Shown piece by piece: positions 44,370 to 54,586 of a stretch of DNA of 64,000 nucleotides (the first letter of the stretch is position 1; each line of letters opens with the position of its first letter). The position numbers were made by a program, and so were the translations under genes. The notes beneath the pieces were generated by a model. The model did no database searches, was not told where the DNA came from, and worked only from the letters and a program-made list of their open reading frames with translations. Source of the stretch: Verrucomicrobiia bacterium (GTDB taxonomy: Bacteria; Verrucomicrobiota; Verrucomicrobiia; Limisphaerales; Pedosphaeraceae); contig DATAUW010000011.1 in the NCBI GenBank assembly GCA_036268055.1, positions 62,001 to 126,000 of the forward strand, written 5' to 3'.

Positions 44370-45700
44370 GCTATGGCAGCAACCGAGCGCGGTAAAGCCG
44401 CATTTTGTTGGAAGACACAATGGGGAGGGAAAATTCGGTGACACTATTGCTGAGAATTTGATTCGTAGCGATCGGAGACCAAACTTGTCCGGGGCCAAAA
44501 TTAGTCGCTGCCTGTAATTCAAATCGCAGGCCGGTGGTTCCCGCCAATTCGAGTTGGAACTGGTTTTGTGCCCCGCTCAAAAACTTCAATTTTGGTTGCT
44601 GCACCTTGACTACCGTTGTCGTCGTGCTGGCGGTTCTCGTAACGCCCCGCAAGGTGATTTGCGCGGAGAGGTTGACTACTGTGTCCGTGGAAACACTGCC
44701 GGCGGTGAAGTTGCCATTGACGATTTCTGGCAGACTGCTGGACCATGAAGGCGACAGGTTTCCGTTCGTGCTGCCATCATTGAAATAAGCCGTGCTCACG
44801 AAAGTCGCCGAAGAATTTTCGTTCACGAACGCCGGGCCGCTCAACACGAGATTGGTGAATTGCGGTGGGACGCTGAAGCCCGGGGCCGACAATGTCCCGC
44901 CGCCGGTCGGCACTCCGCCGCTTGGCCCGGTTGAGGTAGAAAAGAGAGTAAAAATTTCCTGGCTGTCTTCCGCATGCGCCGAATCGCCATCATATAATCC
45001 GCCCTCGTAAACTGTCGCAAAATAATTATCCTGACCCTCACCAGTGGTTGACAAGGTGACCTGAATGGAACCACCGGCGGGAATAGGCGGGAAGGCTGTC
45101 TGGCTGATATCCTCATTACCGGAAAAAAAAGATTGATCATATAGATCCACATACCCCGCTCGGGATTCACTCATGGTAGGATTGTAAATAGTGATGGTAT
45201 TTATGAAGGTATTGAAACCATCGTAGAAATCATTCTCATTGCCGGTGATCTGTAGTAAATGCCCAAGGGTAAATTCCTGTTGGGGAGTTGGGGGTAAGAC
45301 ATTTATGTTCACTGACTTGCTGGCAGCATTATAGTCATAGGTATCGCTCGGAGTGAAACCCGCCAATACGGTGGTACTTCCCGGCGGTAAAACGGTGCCC
45401 GCGGGCGGGAAATAGGCGAACGATCCTGAGGCATTGGCCGATGCATTCAACTGTTGCGGCCCCAGCGGCGTGCCAAAAGCTAGCGTTGAAGGCGTGGTCC
45501 ACGAAATAACCGGCGCTATCTTTGGATCCACCTCCAAGGTCACGGTATTGGTTGCGCGCGTATAGTTCGTGATGTCTATCGGGGTAAAGACAACCGAAAG
45601 CAAATTATTTCCAGCATTCAGCACCGTGTTCAATGGCGGGTTATAGACAAAATTTCCTGGAATATTACAGGTCGCATTTAGCTGGATACTGGTCAGCAGG
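44370..45700. repeat. Inverted repeat arm 1 (3' half of surface protein gene)
   Basis: About 1.3 kb of coding DNA whose reverse complement matches 53080-54420, roughly 80-85% by eye, with an exactly identical 50-base run (44870-44919 against 53872-53921). Together the arms enclose about 9 kb. Confidence 0.75.
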
Positions 45701-47166
45701 AAGGGAAGCCGGACCGGCGAGGGTGTGTTCCAAACGACAACGGGTGACATCGGCAGCACCACAAGATTCACCATGTTGGTCACAGTGGCGTAGTTTGTGC
45801 CATCTGGCGTAAAGACAGCGGTGAGAAGATGTAATCCTGCTCCAAGAATAGTTCCGCTCGGCGGCGAATAGACAAATGAACCCGGCACGCTGGCCTTGGC
45901 ATCTAATTGGTTGGATCCAAGCGGCGTACTGTAAACAATGGATGCCGGAGTGTTCCAGAGGATGCTCGGTTGGGCAGGACCGCTCGGTTTGATAGCCCAG
46001 ATCATGGCATTGGCCATTAACCGGGCGCCGTCGCTGGTGGCATCCCAAAAATCAGTGCGCGCGTCGCTTGATGGTGGAAAAAAATTAAGGGCGACCACCC
46101 GTCCGCTGGTGATTTGTTTGGTCGCAACCAGCGGCTGGCCATCACTCCAATGAGCAATGAGACGGGCTCCGGAAGTGATGGTAATTCCAGAGGTGTGAAA
46201 GCAGGCGGTTCCACCGTTGAATGAATTGACCCCGCTCAAAATGGGATCCAGCGGTTGATCTGCCACCAGATAATTATAAAAACTGGCAGTTCCCGTTCCC
46301 AGGGTAATCGGCGAATAGCCTCCGCTGATAATCCGGCCCTGCATATACCCGACAAAGTTGGTGGAAAAGTCAAAATCGGCCAGGACGACGCCTCCACCCG
46401 AATCCGCGTAGTCCGCAAGAACATTACCCATTCCCGCTGGATCAGTAAATGGCTCATCGGAATACGCCATCACGCAATCGTATTGTTGTAATTGCGCCAG
46501 CGTCGGCACGGCGCTCCCCTCGATTATATAGCCATCCACTCTCGAAAACAGACCCGTGCCAAATAGCTTGTTGGTAACGTCATTGTTCCAAGTGGTAGTC
46601 GCCGGGGCGCCATAAACGGCGATGGTAGGCTTGGCTGGCTGGACACTGACGTCATCCAAGCCAAAATACGATGGATCATTGCGAAAGCCGATTTGAAGCG
46701 GAGTATTTGCCGAACTTGCCTTTACGATGAATTGAAGATTGGTCCAGCCGATGCCGCCGATATTAACCTGGTCGAAAAGATTAGTGCCGTTCCAGGATAT
46801 CGAAAATTCGTTGGTGGGAATCGCACTGGGGCTAAACAACCAAAGTGACAACAAGTATTTTTTCCCCGGCACCGTGGCGAGATTTTGCGAAAGAAAACCG
46901 AGGGTAAGCGGGGGGCCTAACTGGGCTCCGAACCCGCCAGAATGCACATATTCCGTTGAGGCGATATACGCATCCAAAAGATTGCCGGACTGTGTCCAGC
47001 CCTGGAATCCATTGGTTTCAAATCCACCATTTTGGACCAGTTCCTGCGCCCGCGCCGGCGTTGCCGCGGCCAGCAGCACAAAAACCATCGCCCACAACAA
47101 ACCGAAAACGGATTGCCATGCCCCCAAATGATCAACCGCAATTTTTTTATTTACCGCGCATGCCAT
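44371..47166 (-). CDS. Exported surface protein with CBM-like N-terminus, paralogue of 51112
   Basis: A 931-residue exported protein; the signal helix is LLWAMVFVLLAAATPARAQE. Residues 42-185 form a jelly-roll carbohydrate-binding-like domain (ELVQNGGFETNGFQGWTQSG, YFGLDDVSVQP). A glutamine-amidotransferase-like or ThuA-like stretch follows (about 190-390), then three bacterial Ig-like repeats (TPLGSNQLDAKASVPGSF, TPLGPQQLNASANASGSF). The last 330 residues closely match those of the 51112 protein, including PTPQQEF, PTMSESRAGYVDLYDQ and LKFLSGAQNQFQLELAG, and end YRARLLP. It is divergent from the FecR-TPR gene and likely shares its transcript with the CHASE2 cyclase. Confidence 0.85.
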   Translation of the reverse strand: MACAVNKKIAVDHLGAWQSVFGLLWAMVFVLLAAATPARAQELVQNGGFETNGFQGWTQSGNLLDAYIASTEYVHSGGFGAQLGPPLTLGFLSQNLATVPGKKYLLSLWLFSPSAIPTNEFSISWNGTNLFDQVNIGGIGWTNLQFIVKASSANTPLQIGFRNDPSYFGLDDVSVQPAKPTIAVYGAPATTTWNNDVTNKLFGTGLFSRVDGYIIEGSAVPTLAQLQQYDCVMAYSDEPFTDPAGMGNVLADYADSGGGVVLADFDFSTNFVGYMQGRIISGGYSPITLGTGTASFYNYLVADQPLDPILSGVNSFNGGTACFHTSGITITSGARLIAHWSDGQPLVATKQITSGRVVALNFFPPSSDARTDFWDATSDGARLMANAMIWAIKPSGPAQPSILWNTPASIVYSTPLGSNQLDAKASVPGSFVYSPPSGTILGAGLHLLTAVFTPDGTNYATVTNMVNLVVLPMSPVVVWNTPSPVRLPFLLTSIQLNATCNIPGNFVYNPPLNTVLNAGNNLLSVVFTPIDITNYTRATNTVTLEVDPKIAPVISWTTPSTLAFGTPLGPQQLNASANASGSFAYFPPAGTVLPPGSTTVLAGFTPSDTYDYNAASKSVNINVLPPTPQQEFTLGHLLQITGNENDFYDGFNTFINTITIYNPTMSESRAGYVDLYDQSFFSGNEDISQTAFPPIPAGGSIQVTLSTTGEGQDNYFATVYEGGLYDGDSAHAEDSQEIFTLFSTSTGPSGGVPTGGGTLSAPGFSVPPQFTNLVLSGPAFVNENSSATFVSTAYFNDGSTNGNLSPSWSSSLPEIVNGNFTAGSVSTDTVVNLSAQITLRGVTRTASTTTTVVKVQQPKLKFLSGAQNQFQLELAGTTGLRFELQAATNFGPGQVWSPIATNQILSNSVTEFSLPIVSSNKMRLYRARLLP

Positions 47167-47481
47167 AAGTTCCCCTTCTCACAGTAAATTATTTCGATGG
47201 TTGGATTCTATACGCCTTCGGTTGTTCGATGCGAAAGGATTACCCCAAATCTGGACCGCGCATGCTGGCCGATCCGCGGGTTTGTGGACCTCTCAATCGT
47301 CCGCTTTTTAATCACAGAAAATACTCCGATTGCCAAGCAATTTTAGCGTTACGACGACTTCGATTTGTAACACAAAAAAGCACCTCATTCCTACGAATGC
47401 GACAAATAGAGTTGCGCCTTTTTTTTAATTAATTACCGTGGGCGCGCACCAGGACACACAGGGTTTTCCGTAAAAGAGAAT
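47167..47481. other. Divergent intergenic region, 315 bases
   Basis: Between the surface gene (minus) and the FecR-TPR-barrel gene (plus), so it should hold both promoters. It is A/T-rich around 47400-47440. No clear promoter pair, palindrome or RNA element is seen. Confidence 0.5.
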
Positions 47482-50400
47482 TTGAGCACCCACAACCAAA
47501 AGCTAGCGTTCGTTTGCGCCGTGGGCTTTTTTTGGGCCCGATGGTGCGCCGCCGCTCCAACGCCGCAAGGCGAGCTGCTGGAAAAGGAAGGCTCGGTGGA
47601 CCTATCGCGGGCCAAGGTTGAATGGTCGTCCGCCTCTGTCGGCCAAAAACTTTTTGTGGAAGACCGGTTGCGAACGCTGGCGGACAGCCGGGCCACGCTT
47701 CAACTGGCGGAATTGGGCAGGCTGAGGTTGAAGGAGTTGACCACGATGGAAGTTTTGCCGCCGCTGGCCAACGGCGGGAAGGCCACGCTCGATTTGAAGA
47801 ACGGGGCTTTTTATTTTTTCACGCGCGAACGCCCCCGCGAATTTCTCATCAACACGCCTTACGCCGTCGCCGCCTCGCGCGGGACGGAAGTCATGGCGGC
47901 GGTGGACGCAGATGGCCAGGCGACTTTCACGGTGTTCGATGGCCAGGTGGATGTGACGAATAACCTAGGCGGCGTCACGCTGGCCACCGGTGACATCGGC
48001 ACGGTCGCTCCAGGACAGGCACCGGTGAAGACGGCGGTGATCCAGACTACCAATTTGGTGCAGTGGTGGCTGTATTATCCCGCGGTGCTGGATCAAAATG
48101 AATTATCGCTCACCCCGCAGGAGCAGGCGCAAATCACCAATTCACTGAGCGCGTATCGTGCCGGTGATCTGCTGGGCGCGCTGGCGGATTATCCAAAAAC
48201 CTTCCAGCCCCAAAGCGATGGCGGACATATTTATCTGGCGGAACTCTGGCTGGCGGTCGGCGAAGTCGAAAAAAGTGAAACGGAATTATCCAAAGTTGGC
48301 GCTCAATCCGAATTGGCCAATGCGATTCGGGAATTGATGGAGGCGACGAGCTTGCGAACGTCGTCGCGCCCCATTCAAGCGGTGTCCTCGGCTTCGGACT
48401 GGCTGGCGCGTTCTTATAGTGATCAGGCGCGGCACGATTTGTCCGCGGCGTTGCAGTCCGCGCGAAATGCCGCGGCGAAAGATCCCGGCTTCGGCTTTGC
48501 CTGGGAACGCGTGGCGGAACTTGAATTTGGTTTTGGCCGCACGGAAGAAGCGCTGGATGCACTGGAGAAATCAATCAAATTATCCTCGCAAAACGCACAG
48601 GCGTGGGCGTTAAAAGGTTTTCTGGCCGCTGCTCGCAATCAACTGCCCGAGGCCGAAAAACATTTTGAACAATCCCTTGATCTGGATGGCGCGCTGGGCA
48701 ACGCCTGGCTGGGGCGCGGGTTGGTCCGCATCCGCCAGGGACAGAGCGATGCCGGGCGGGGTGATCTTCAAACGGCGGCGGCGCTCGAACCCAATCGCTC
48801 GGAACTGCGCAGCTATTTGGGCAAGGCTTTCGATAACAGCGGTGATGCGTTGCATGCGGACCGCGAATTGAAATTGGCCAAGCGGCTCGACCCTTCGGAC
48901 CCGACGCCGTGGCTTTACTCGGCGCTCTATCTTCGCGAGGAACTTCGTTTCAACGAGGCGCTGGAAGATTTGGAACGGTCGCTGGCCTTGAACGACAACC
49001 GGCAGGTCTATCGCTCGCAACTTTTATTGGATCAGGACCGGGCCGTGCGCGGTTCCAGTCTCGCGACGATTTATCAAAGCGCGAACATGAATGATGTGAG
49101 CGTGCGCGAAGCCATCAAGGCGGTCGAAAGTGATTACAGCAACCCGTCGGCTCATCAATTTCTGGCGGAAAGCTTCGACGCGCAACGCGATCCCACTCGC
49201 TTCAACTTGCGCATCGAAACGCCGTGGTTCAACGAACTTTTGCTGGCGCACATCCTCGCGCCGGTGGGCGCAGGCAACCTTTCACAGAACATTTCCCAAC
49301 AAGAATATTCCCGGCTGTTCGAGGATGACCGGCTGGGTTTCAGCAGTTCGTCCGAGTATCGCAGCGATGGGCAATTTCGCGAGTTGGCGTCGCAATATGG
49401 AACCGAAGGCAATTCCAGTTACGCGCTCGATTTGGATTATCAGCATAACGACGGCATTCGACCCAACAATGAGCTAAATCGAATCGAGTGGTACACGACT
49501 TTGAAGCAGCAGTTGACTCCGCAAGACTCCGTTCTGCTTTTGACGAAATATTTCGACTACCACTCGGGCGATAATTTTCAGCGCTACGACCAATCAATGG
49601 TGAGGACGAATTATCAGTTGGACGAATCACAAACCCCGCTGCTGGCGGTGGCGTATCATCACGAATGGCAGCCGGGCGTGCACACCCTTTTTCTCGGGTC
49701 GCGATTGGAGGATAACCAACGATACCGGGACGCGGGGGTTGAACAGTTAATTCTCTTTACCAACGCAGCCGGACAGGTGATCAGCGATGCGGCTCTTGGA
49801 AAGGACCCCGTCACCGGCGCTCCCGATGGAGGCGTGGATGTGACTTACCAAAGCCGTCTTGAAATTTATTCCGCGGAGTTGAATCAAATTTTTCAGGGCG
49901 AACGGAATACGGTGATTCTCGGCGGGCGATTTCAAGGCGGACAATTCAGCACGACCGATCTGCTGAACAATGTTCAGCCGTCCAGCTTCGCTTATTTATT
50001 TTCCGACCCCGCCGCGCAGGACACCGCCAACTCAAGCTTCACCCACGAGTCGGCGTATGCTTATTACACGCTTGAGCCGGTGGACCACCTTTGGCTGACG
50101 GCGGGGCTTTCGTTTGATCACATGACTTACCCGGATAACTTCCGGCTCTCGCCGATTTCTTCCGCGAGGGCCGAGCGAACCCGTTACAATCCCAAGGCGG
50201 CGCTGGTCTGGAATCCTTTGCCGCAAGTGACCCTGCGCGGTGCGTTCAGCAAATCATTGAGCGGCGCAAGCTTTGATGAAAGCTTCACGCTGGAGCCGAC
50301 TGAACTTGCGGGCTTCAATCAATCCTATCGCACGATCATTTCCGAATCGCTGGTCGGAGAAGTATCCGCGCAGGATTCTCAGGTGGCGGGCGGGGCGTTG

Positions 50401-50997
50401 GATTTGGAATTTCCTTCCCATACTTACGTTGGGCTGCAAGGCGAAATGCTCGGCTCGCAAGTGGACCGCGGGTATGGAGTGTTTGATAGTGACGACTCAT
50501 TTTTTCCGGACAGCTTCACGCCTTCGACGACGCGCCAATCATTGGATTATCATGAGTCTTCCATTTCGGCGACGGTGAACCAGCTTGCCTCGGACATGTT
50601 TTCAATCGGGGCAAAATACAAATTCACGCATTCCGTATTGCAATCGGTGTTTCCAGCGATTCCTCTCGCCGCCGATCCTACGGCGAATATTTCTCAAGCG
50701 GCGAACCTGCATCAGACCACATTTTTTATATTGTTGAATCATCCGTCGGGTTTTTTCGCGCAGGCAGAAACCCAATGGTATCACCAGGATAACTTCGGCT
50801 ACACGCCTTCGCTGGCCTCGGCTAACTTCTGGCAGCACAATATTCTTTTCGGTTACCGTTTGCGCCGGCAACGCGCGGAATTGAGCGTTGGCGTATTGAA
50901 CCTGGGGAATTCGGATTATGATTTAAATCCGTTGAATCTCTATCAGGAACTGCCGCGCGGCCGCGTCTTTTTTACGCGCGTAAAGATTAATTTGTAA
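47482..50997 (+). CDS. FecR-TPR-outer-membrane beta-barrel fusion protein
   Basis: An exported protein of 1,171 residues from a TTG whose signal peptide ends near RWCAAAPTPQ. Residues 30-190 form a FecR-like domain (LELAELGRLRLKELTTMEVL region, YAVAASRGTEVMAAVDADGQ). Residues about 215-600 hold TPR-like helical repeats (AFAWERVAELEFGFGRTEEA, LGNAWLGRGLVRIRQGQSDA). From about 620 to the end, beta-strand sequence with alternating aromatic residues resembles a TonB-dependent-receptor or porin-like barrel and ends FFTRVKINL, a typical outer-membrane terminus. It could be a surface assembly or export factor; no named function exists that I know of. It lies between two paralogous surface-protein genes. 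Confidence 0.85.
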   Translation: MSTHNQKLAFVCAVGFFWARWCAAAPTPQGELLEKEGSVDLSRAKVEWSSASVGQKLFVEDRLRTLADSRATLQLAELGRLRLKELTTMEVLPPLANGGKATLDLKNGAFYFFTRERPREFLINTPYAVAASRGTEVMAAVDADGQATFTVFDGQVDVTNNLGGVTLATGDIGTVAPGQAPVKTAVIQTTNLVQWWLYYPAVLDQNELSLTPQEQAQITNSLSAYRAGDLLGALADYPKTFQPQSDGGHIYLAELWLAVGEVEKSETELSKVGAQSELANAIRELMEATSLRTSSRPIQAVSSASDWLARSYSDQARHDLSAALQSARNAAAKDPGFGFAWERVAELEFGFGRTEEALDALEKSIKLSSQNAQAWALKGFLAAARNQLPEAEKHFEQSLDLDGALGNAWLGRGLVRIRQGQSDAGRGDLQTAAALEPNRSELRSYLGKAFDNSGDALHADRELKLAKRLDPSDPTPWLYSALYLREELRFNEALEDLERSLALNDNRQVYRSQLLLDQDRAVRGSSLATIYQSANMNDVSVREAIKAVESDYSNPSAHQFLAESFDAQRDPTRFNLRIETPWFNELLLAHILAPVGAGNLSQNISQQEYSRLFEDDRLGFSSSSEYRSDGQFRELASQYGTEGNSSYALDLDYQHNDGIRPNNELNRIEWYTTLKQQLTPQDSVLLLTKYFDYHSGDNFQRYDQSMVRTNYQLDESQTPLLAVAYHHEWQPGVHTLFLGSRLEDNQRYRDAGVEQLILFTNAAGQVISDAALGKDPVTGAPDGGVDVTYQSRLEIYSAELNQIFQGERNTVILGGRFQGGQFSTTDLLNNVQPSSFAYLFSDPAAQDTANSSFTHESAYAYYTLEPVDHLWLTAGLSFDHMTYPDNFRLSPISSARAERTRYNPKAALVWNPLPQVTLRGAFSKSLSGASFDESFTLEPTELAGFNQSYRTIISESLVGEVSAQDSQVAGGALDLEFPSHTYVGLQGEMLGSQVDRGYGVFDSDDSFFPDSFTPSTTRQSLDYHESSISATVNQLASDMFSIGAKYKFTHSVLQSVFPAIPLAADPTANISQAANLHQTTFFILLNHPSGFFAQAETQWYHQDNFGYTPSLASANFWQHNILFGYRLRRQRAELSVGVLNLGNSDYDLNPLNLYQELPRGRVFFTRVKINL

Positions 50998-51111
50998 GCG
51001 GGCAAATGGATAAATTTGACGATCCTGAAGCGCGCAGAATTGTTTTTACAAACAAGCAGTTTGTAGGCATATAAAAGCACGATAGAACGCAGGCAAATAC
51101 GGGGCAAAAGC

Positions 51112-54100
51112 GTGAGGACAAAACATTATTCTCCGATTTTTTTTCTAAGATTTATTTCATTGGCCGCCTGGTTGATCATGGCGTTTATCCACCCGAATTT
51201 GCTTTCCGCGCAAGAGTTGGTTGCGAATGGAGGATTTGAGGTCAATACCGGTGGCTGGCATGAGACGGGGAATATCAACCAGACGTTTGTAATATCCGCC
51301 GCCTATGCCCGCTCCGGCGCGGCCGGCGCGAAATTGGCTGCGTCGAGTTCACCCGGTTTTATCGGACAAAGCATTGCCGTGGAACCGAATCAGGTCTATT
51401 TGCTTTCTCTCTGGCTGTATAGTCCTGATGGGTCAACTCCAAACGACTTCAATGTTTCGTGGGACGGTATCACCCTTTTCGATCAAACTAATATTCCGGC
51501 GATTGGCTGGACGAATCTGCAATTTACGGTGGAGTCCACCCGAGCCAATGTAAATCTTCAATTTGGATTTCGAAACGACCATTCGTCTTTTGGGTTGGAC
51601 GATGTTTCGGTTCAGCCGGTGGCGCCAGCGGATTTTAGCAACTTGCATTCGTTTACGAATACTGAGGGCGGCGATATTGGAGGCGTCATTTGCGCAAACG
51701 ACGGCAGCACTCTATTTGGCGCGGGAACTGATGGAGGCGCTGCCGGAGCCGGCACCGTATTCAGATTGAATACGGATGGCTCGGGGTTCACCATTCTGCA
51801 TAATTTTACTCCCCCTTCGGGATTTCCCTATTATTCCAATGGCGACGGTACTTATCCAACCTCGCCGCTGGTATTATCAGGCAGCACTGTTTATGGAGTG
51901 ACGCAACAAGGTGGTGCTTTGGGCAGCGGTCATGTATTCAAGATGAGTGCGAACGGAGGAAATCCGACCGCTATTCATACTTTTACGACGGTTCCGAATT
52001 CCCCGCCTTTTTATAATAATGATGGAGCGTTTCCCAATGCGGGAATAATTTTATCAGGCAACACCCTTTATGGAACGGCAAATGAGGGTGGCACCGCAGG
52101 GAGCGGAACATTAATCAAAGTCAACACTGATGGCACTGGTTTTGTGGTCTTGCATAGCTTCAGCGCCACACCGTCTTTCTATCCACAGACAAATAGCGAT
52201 GGGGCATCCCCTGAATCCGCTTTGACCCTATCCGGCAATACCGTGTATGGCACTACCTATTCAGGAGGGCCTTTTGGCTATGGAACAATCTTTAGCGTCC
52301 ACACCGATGGATCGGGGTTTGTGAACTTGCATAGCTTCACTGGAGATGTTGATGGCGGTCATTTGTTTTCGAGTCTGGTGATATTGGGGCAGGTGGTCTA
52401 TGGCACTTCATTTTTTGGAGGAGATACAAACAACGGGTATTTGTTTAAAATGAACACGGACGGTACCGGTTTCGGCATTATTCACAGTTTTTCGCAGACC
52501 GCTGGAAATGAAAATGCCAATTATGACGGGGCGAATCCCGAATACGGATTGACGTTATCTGGCAACATTCTTTACGGAACCACCAGCGAGGGAGGAAGCT
52601 TTGGCGGAGGAACCGTATTTCGGATCAATTCCGATGGCTCAGACTTTACAGTATTGTACAACTTTCCATTGAGAGCTGTTGTCAGGGCATTATCCGCGGG
52701 CTCTGACGGGGGGGCGGCAGAGGGGCCTTTGAGTATATCCAGCGGCGTCCTCTACGGTGCAGCCTCTCTAGGTGGTTTTTATAACGAAGGGTTGATTTAT
52801 GCCATCAGCGCCATGGGAGAACCTCTGGTCATCTGGAATGATCCTGATCCTATTACCAATGGAACACCATTGTCTGCTGCGCAGTTGAATGCCAGTTCCA
52901 CAGTTCCAGGTTCATTTACTTACTCACCGCCTGACGGGACCATTCTCGGAGTGGGAACGCAGATTCTCACCGCCGTCTTTTCCCCGGCGGACACAAACTA
53001 TCCAATCGTGACCAACACTGTGGATATTGAAGTGCTTCCCATCATGCCTGCGGTTATTTGGGAAACGCCATCGCCGATCCGGTTTCCGTCCATGCTTACC
53101 AGTGAGCAGTTAAACGCGACGTGCAATATTCCCGGAACTTTTATCTATAATCCGCCGGCGGGCACGGTGCCGCAAACGGGAGTTGACTTGCTTTCGGTGG
53201 TGTTTATCCCGTTCGATACCACTAATTATACCAGCGTGACTAATACGGTAGATTTGGAAGTGGATCCAAAAATAGCACCCAATATCACATGGGCGGCGCC
53301 TTCGGCGATAGCCTTTGGCACGCCGCTTGGGCCGCAGCAGTTGAATGCGACGGCTGACGTCTCGGGATCGTTTGCCTATGCCCCTCCGTTGGGGACCGTG
53401 TTGACACCGGGAGAAAAAACCCTATTGGCGGGTTTCACTCCAGGCGATACTTATAATTATAGCTCCGCCGGCGATTTTGTGACGATCGAGGTCTTACCGC
53501 CAACCCCCCAACAGGAATTTATTTATGGGCATTTGCTTCAGATCACGCGCAATGTAAATAATTTTTATGACGGTTTCTACACCTTCATAAATACCATCAC
53601 CATCTCAAATCCTACCATGAGCGAATCGCGGGCAGGATATGTGGACTTATATGACCAATCATCTCTTTCGGGCAATGAAGATGCCGGCCAGACAGCCTTC
53701 CCGCCTATTCCCGCCGGAGGCTCGATGCAGATCACGCTGACCACCAGGGGCAGCGGACAGGATAACTATTTTGCGACGGTGTACGAAGATGGTTTGTATA
53801 ATGGCGATTCGCCACAGGCAGAAGACAGCCAGGAAATTTTCCATCTCTTTTCGACCACGAACGGGCCAAGTGGCGGAGTGCCGACCGGCGGCGGGACATT
53901 GTCGGCCCCGGGCTTCAGCGTACCACCGCAATTCACTGATCTCGTGATTAGCGGCCCGGCGTTCGTGAATGAGAATTCTTCGGCTGCTTTCGCGACGACT
54001 GCTTATTTCAATGATGGCAGCACGAATGGGAATCTGTCTCCTTCATGGTTCAGCAGCCTGCCAGAAATCGTCAGTGGCAATTTCACCGCCGGCAGTGTCA

Positions 54101-54420
54101 CCGCGGATACATTGGTGACTATTTCCGCTCAAATCACTTTGCGAGGCATTACAAAATCCGCCAGCACAACCGCGACGGTAGTAAAGGTGCAGCAGCCAAA
54201 ACTGAAGTTTTTGAGTGCATCACAAAATTCATTCCACCTTGATTTGACGGGAACCACTGGCCTTCGCTTTGAATTGCAGATGGCGACCAATCTTGGGCCG
54301 GGAAAAATTTGGTCTCCGATCGCCACGAATCAAATTCTCAGCAATAGCGCCACCGAATTTTCCGATTCGGGAGCGGGGACAAATTCGCGGCGCTTTTATC
54401 GCGTCCGAGTTCTTCCTTGA
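51112..54420 (+). CDS. Exported surface protein with Gloeo/Verruco repeats, paralogue of 44371
   Basis: A 1,102-residue exported protein from a GTG; the signal is FFLRFISLAAWLIMAFIHPN and the CBM-like domain starts ELVANGGFEVNTGGWHETGN. Residues about 185-560 contain seven or more choice-of-anchor Gloeo_Verruco repeats (LYGTTSEGGSFGGGTVFRI, VYGTTYSGGPFGYGTIFSV), which probably make a beta-propeller. Three Ig-like modules follow, and the last 330 residues match the 44371 protein nearly throughout. Only the middle domain differs between the two paralogues. It lies 114 bases after the FecR-TPR-barrel gene. Surface adhesion or polymer binding is likely. Confidence 0.87.
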   Translation: MRTKHYSPIFFLRFISLAAWLIMAFIHPNLLSAQELVANGGFEVNTGGWHETGNINQTFVISAAYARSGAAGAKLAASSSPGFIGQSIAVEPNQVYLLSLWLYSPDGSTPNDFNVSWDGITLFDQTNIPAIGWTNLQFTVESTRANVNLQFGFRNDHSSFGLDDVSVQPVAPADFSNLHSFTNTEGGDIGGVICANDGSTLFGAGTDGGAAGAGTVFRLNTDGSGFTILHNFTPPSGFPYYSNGDGTYPTSPLVLSGSTVYGVTQQGGALGSGHVFKMSANGGNPTAIHTFTTVPNSPPFYNNDGAFPNAGIILSGNTLYGTANEGGTAGSGTLIKVNTDGTGFVVLHSFSATPSFYPQTNSDGASPESALTLSGNTVYGTTYSGGPFGYGTIFSVHTDGSGFVNLHSFTGDVDGGHLFSSLVILGQVVYGTSFFGGDTNNGYLFKMNTDGTGFGIIHSFSQTAGNENANYDGANPEYGLTLSGNILYGTTSEGGSFGGGTVFRINSDGSDFTVLYNFPLRAVVRALSAGSDGGAAEGPLSISSGVLYGAASLGGFYNEGLIYAISAMGEPLVIWNDPDPITNGTPLSAAQLNASSTVPGSFTYSPPDGTILGVGTQILTAVFSPADTNYPIVTNTVDIEVLPIMPAVIWETPSPIRFPSMLTSEQLNATCNIPGTFIYNPPAGTVPQTGVDLLSVVFIPFDTTNYTSVTNTVDLEVDPKIAPNITWAAPSAIAFGTPLGPQQLNATADVSGSFAYAPPLGTVLTPGEKTLLAGFTPGDTYNYSSAGDFVTIEVLPPTPQQEFIYGHLLQITRNVNNFYDGFYTFINTITISNPTMSESRAGYVDLYDQSSLSGNEDAGQTAFPPIPAGGSMQITLTTRGSGQDNYFATVYEDGLYNGDSPQAEDSQEIFHLFSTTNGPSGGVPTGGGTLSAPGFSVPPQFTDLVISGPAFVNENSSAAFATTAYFNDGSTNGNLSPSWFSSLPEIVSGNFTAGSVTADTLVTISAQITLRGITKSASTTATVVKVQQPKLKFLSASQNSFHLDLTGTTGLRFELQMATNLGPGKIWSPIATNQILSNSATEFSDSGAGTNSRRFYRVRVLP
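53080..54420. repeat. Inverted repeat arm 2 (3' half of surface protein gene)
   Basis: Matches arm 1 (44370-45700) in reverse complement. The shared stretch covers the last Ig-like repeats and the whole C-terminal domain of both surface genes. Confidence 0.75.
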
Positions 54421-54586
54421 GTCGTTTCCTTTAACTTGTCAGTCGGTTCTCAGCCATTCTACCTCTTTTAAGAACATGGCTCGGATGTATCCTGTACAGA
54501 CCAGAATTCCAGAAATCCCGCGTGGCATTTGTTTTGCTGATAGGTCAGCGAATCAATTTTAGAAAATCATTCAACCTATAAAATAA

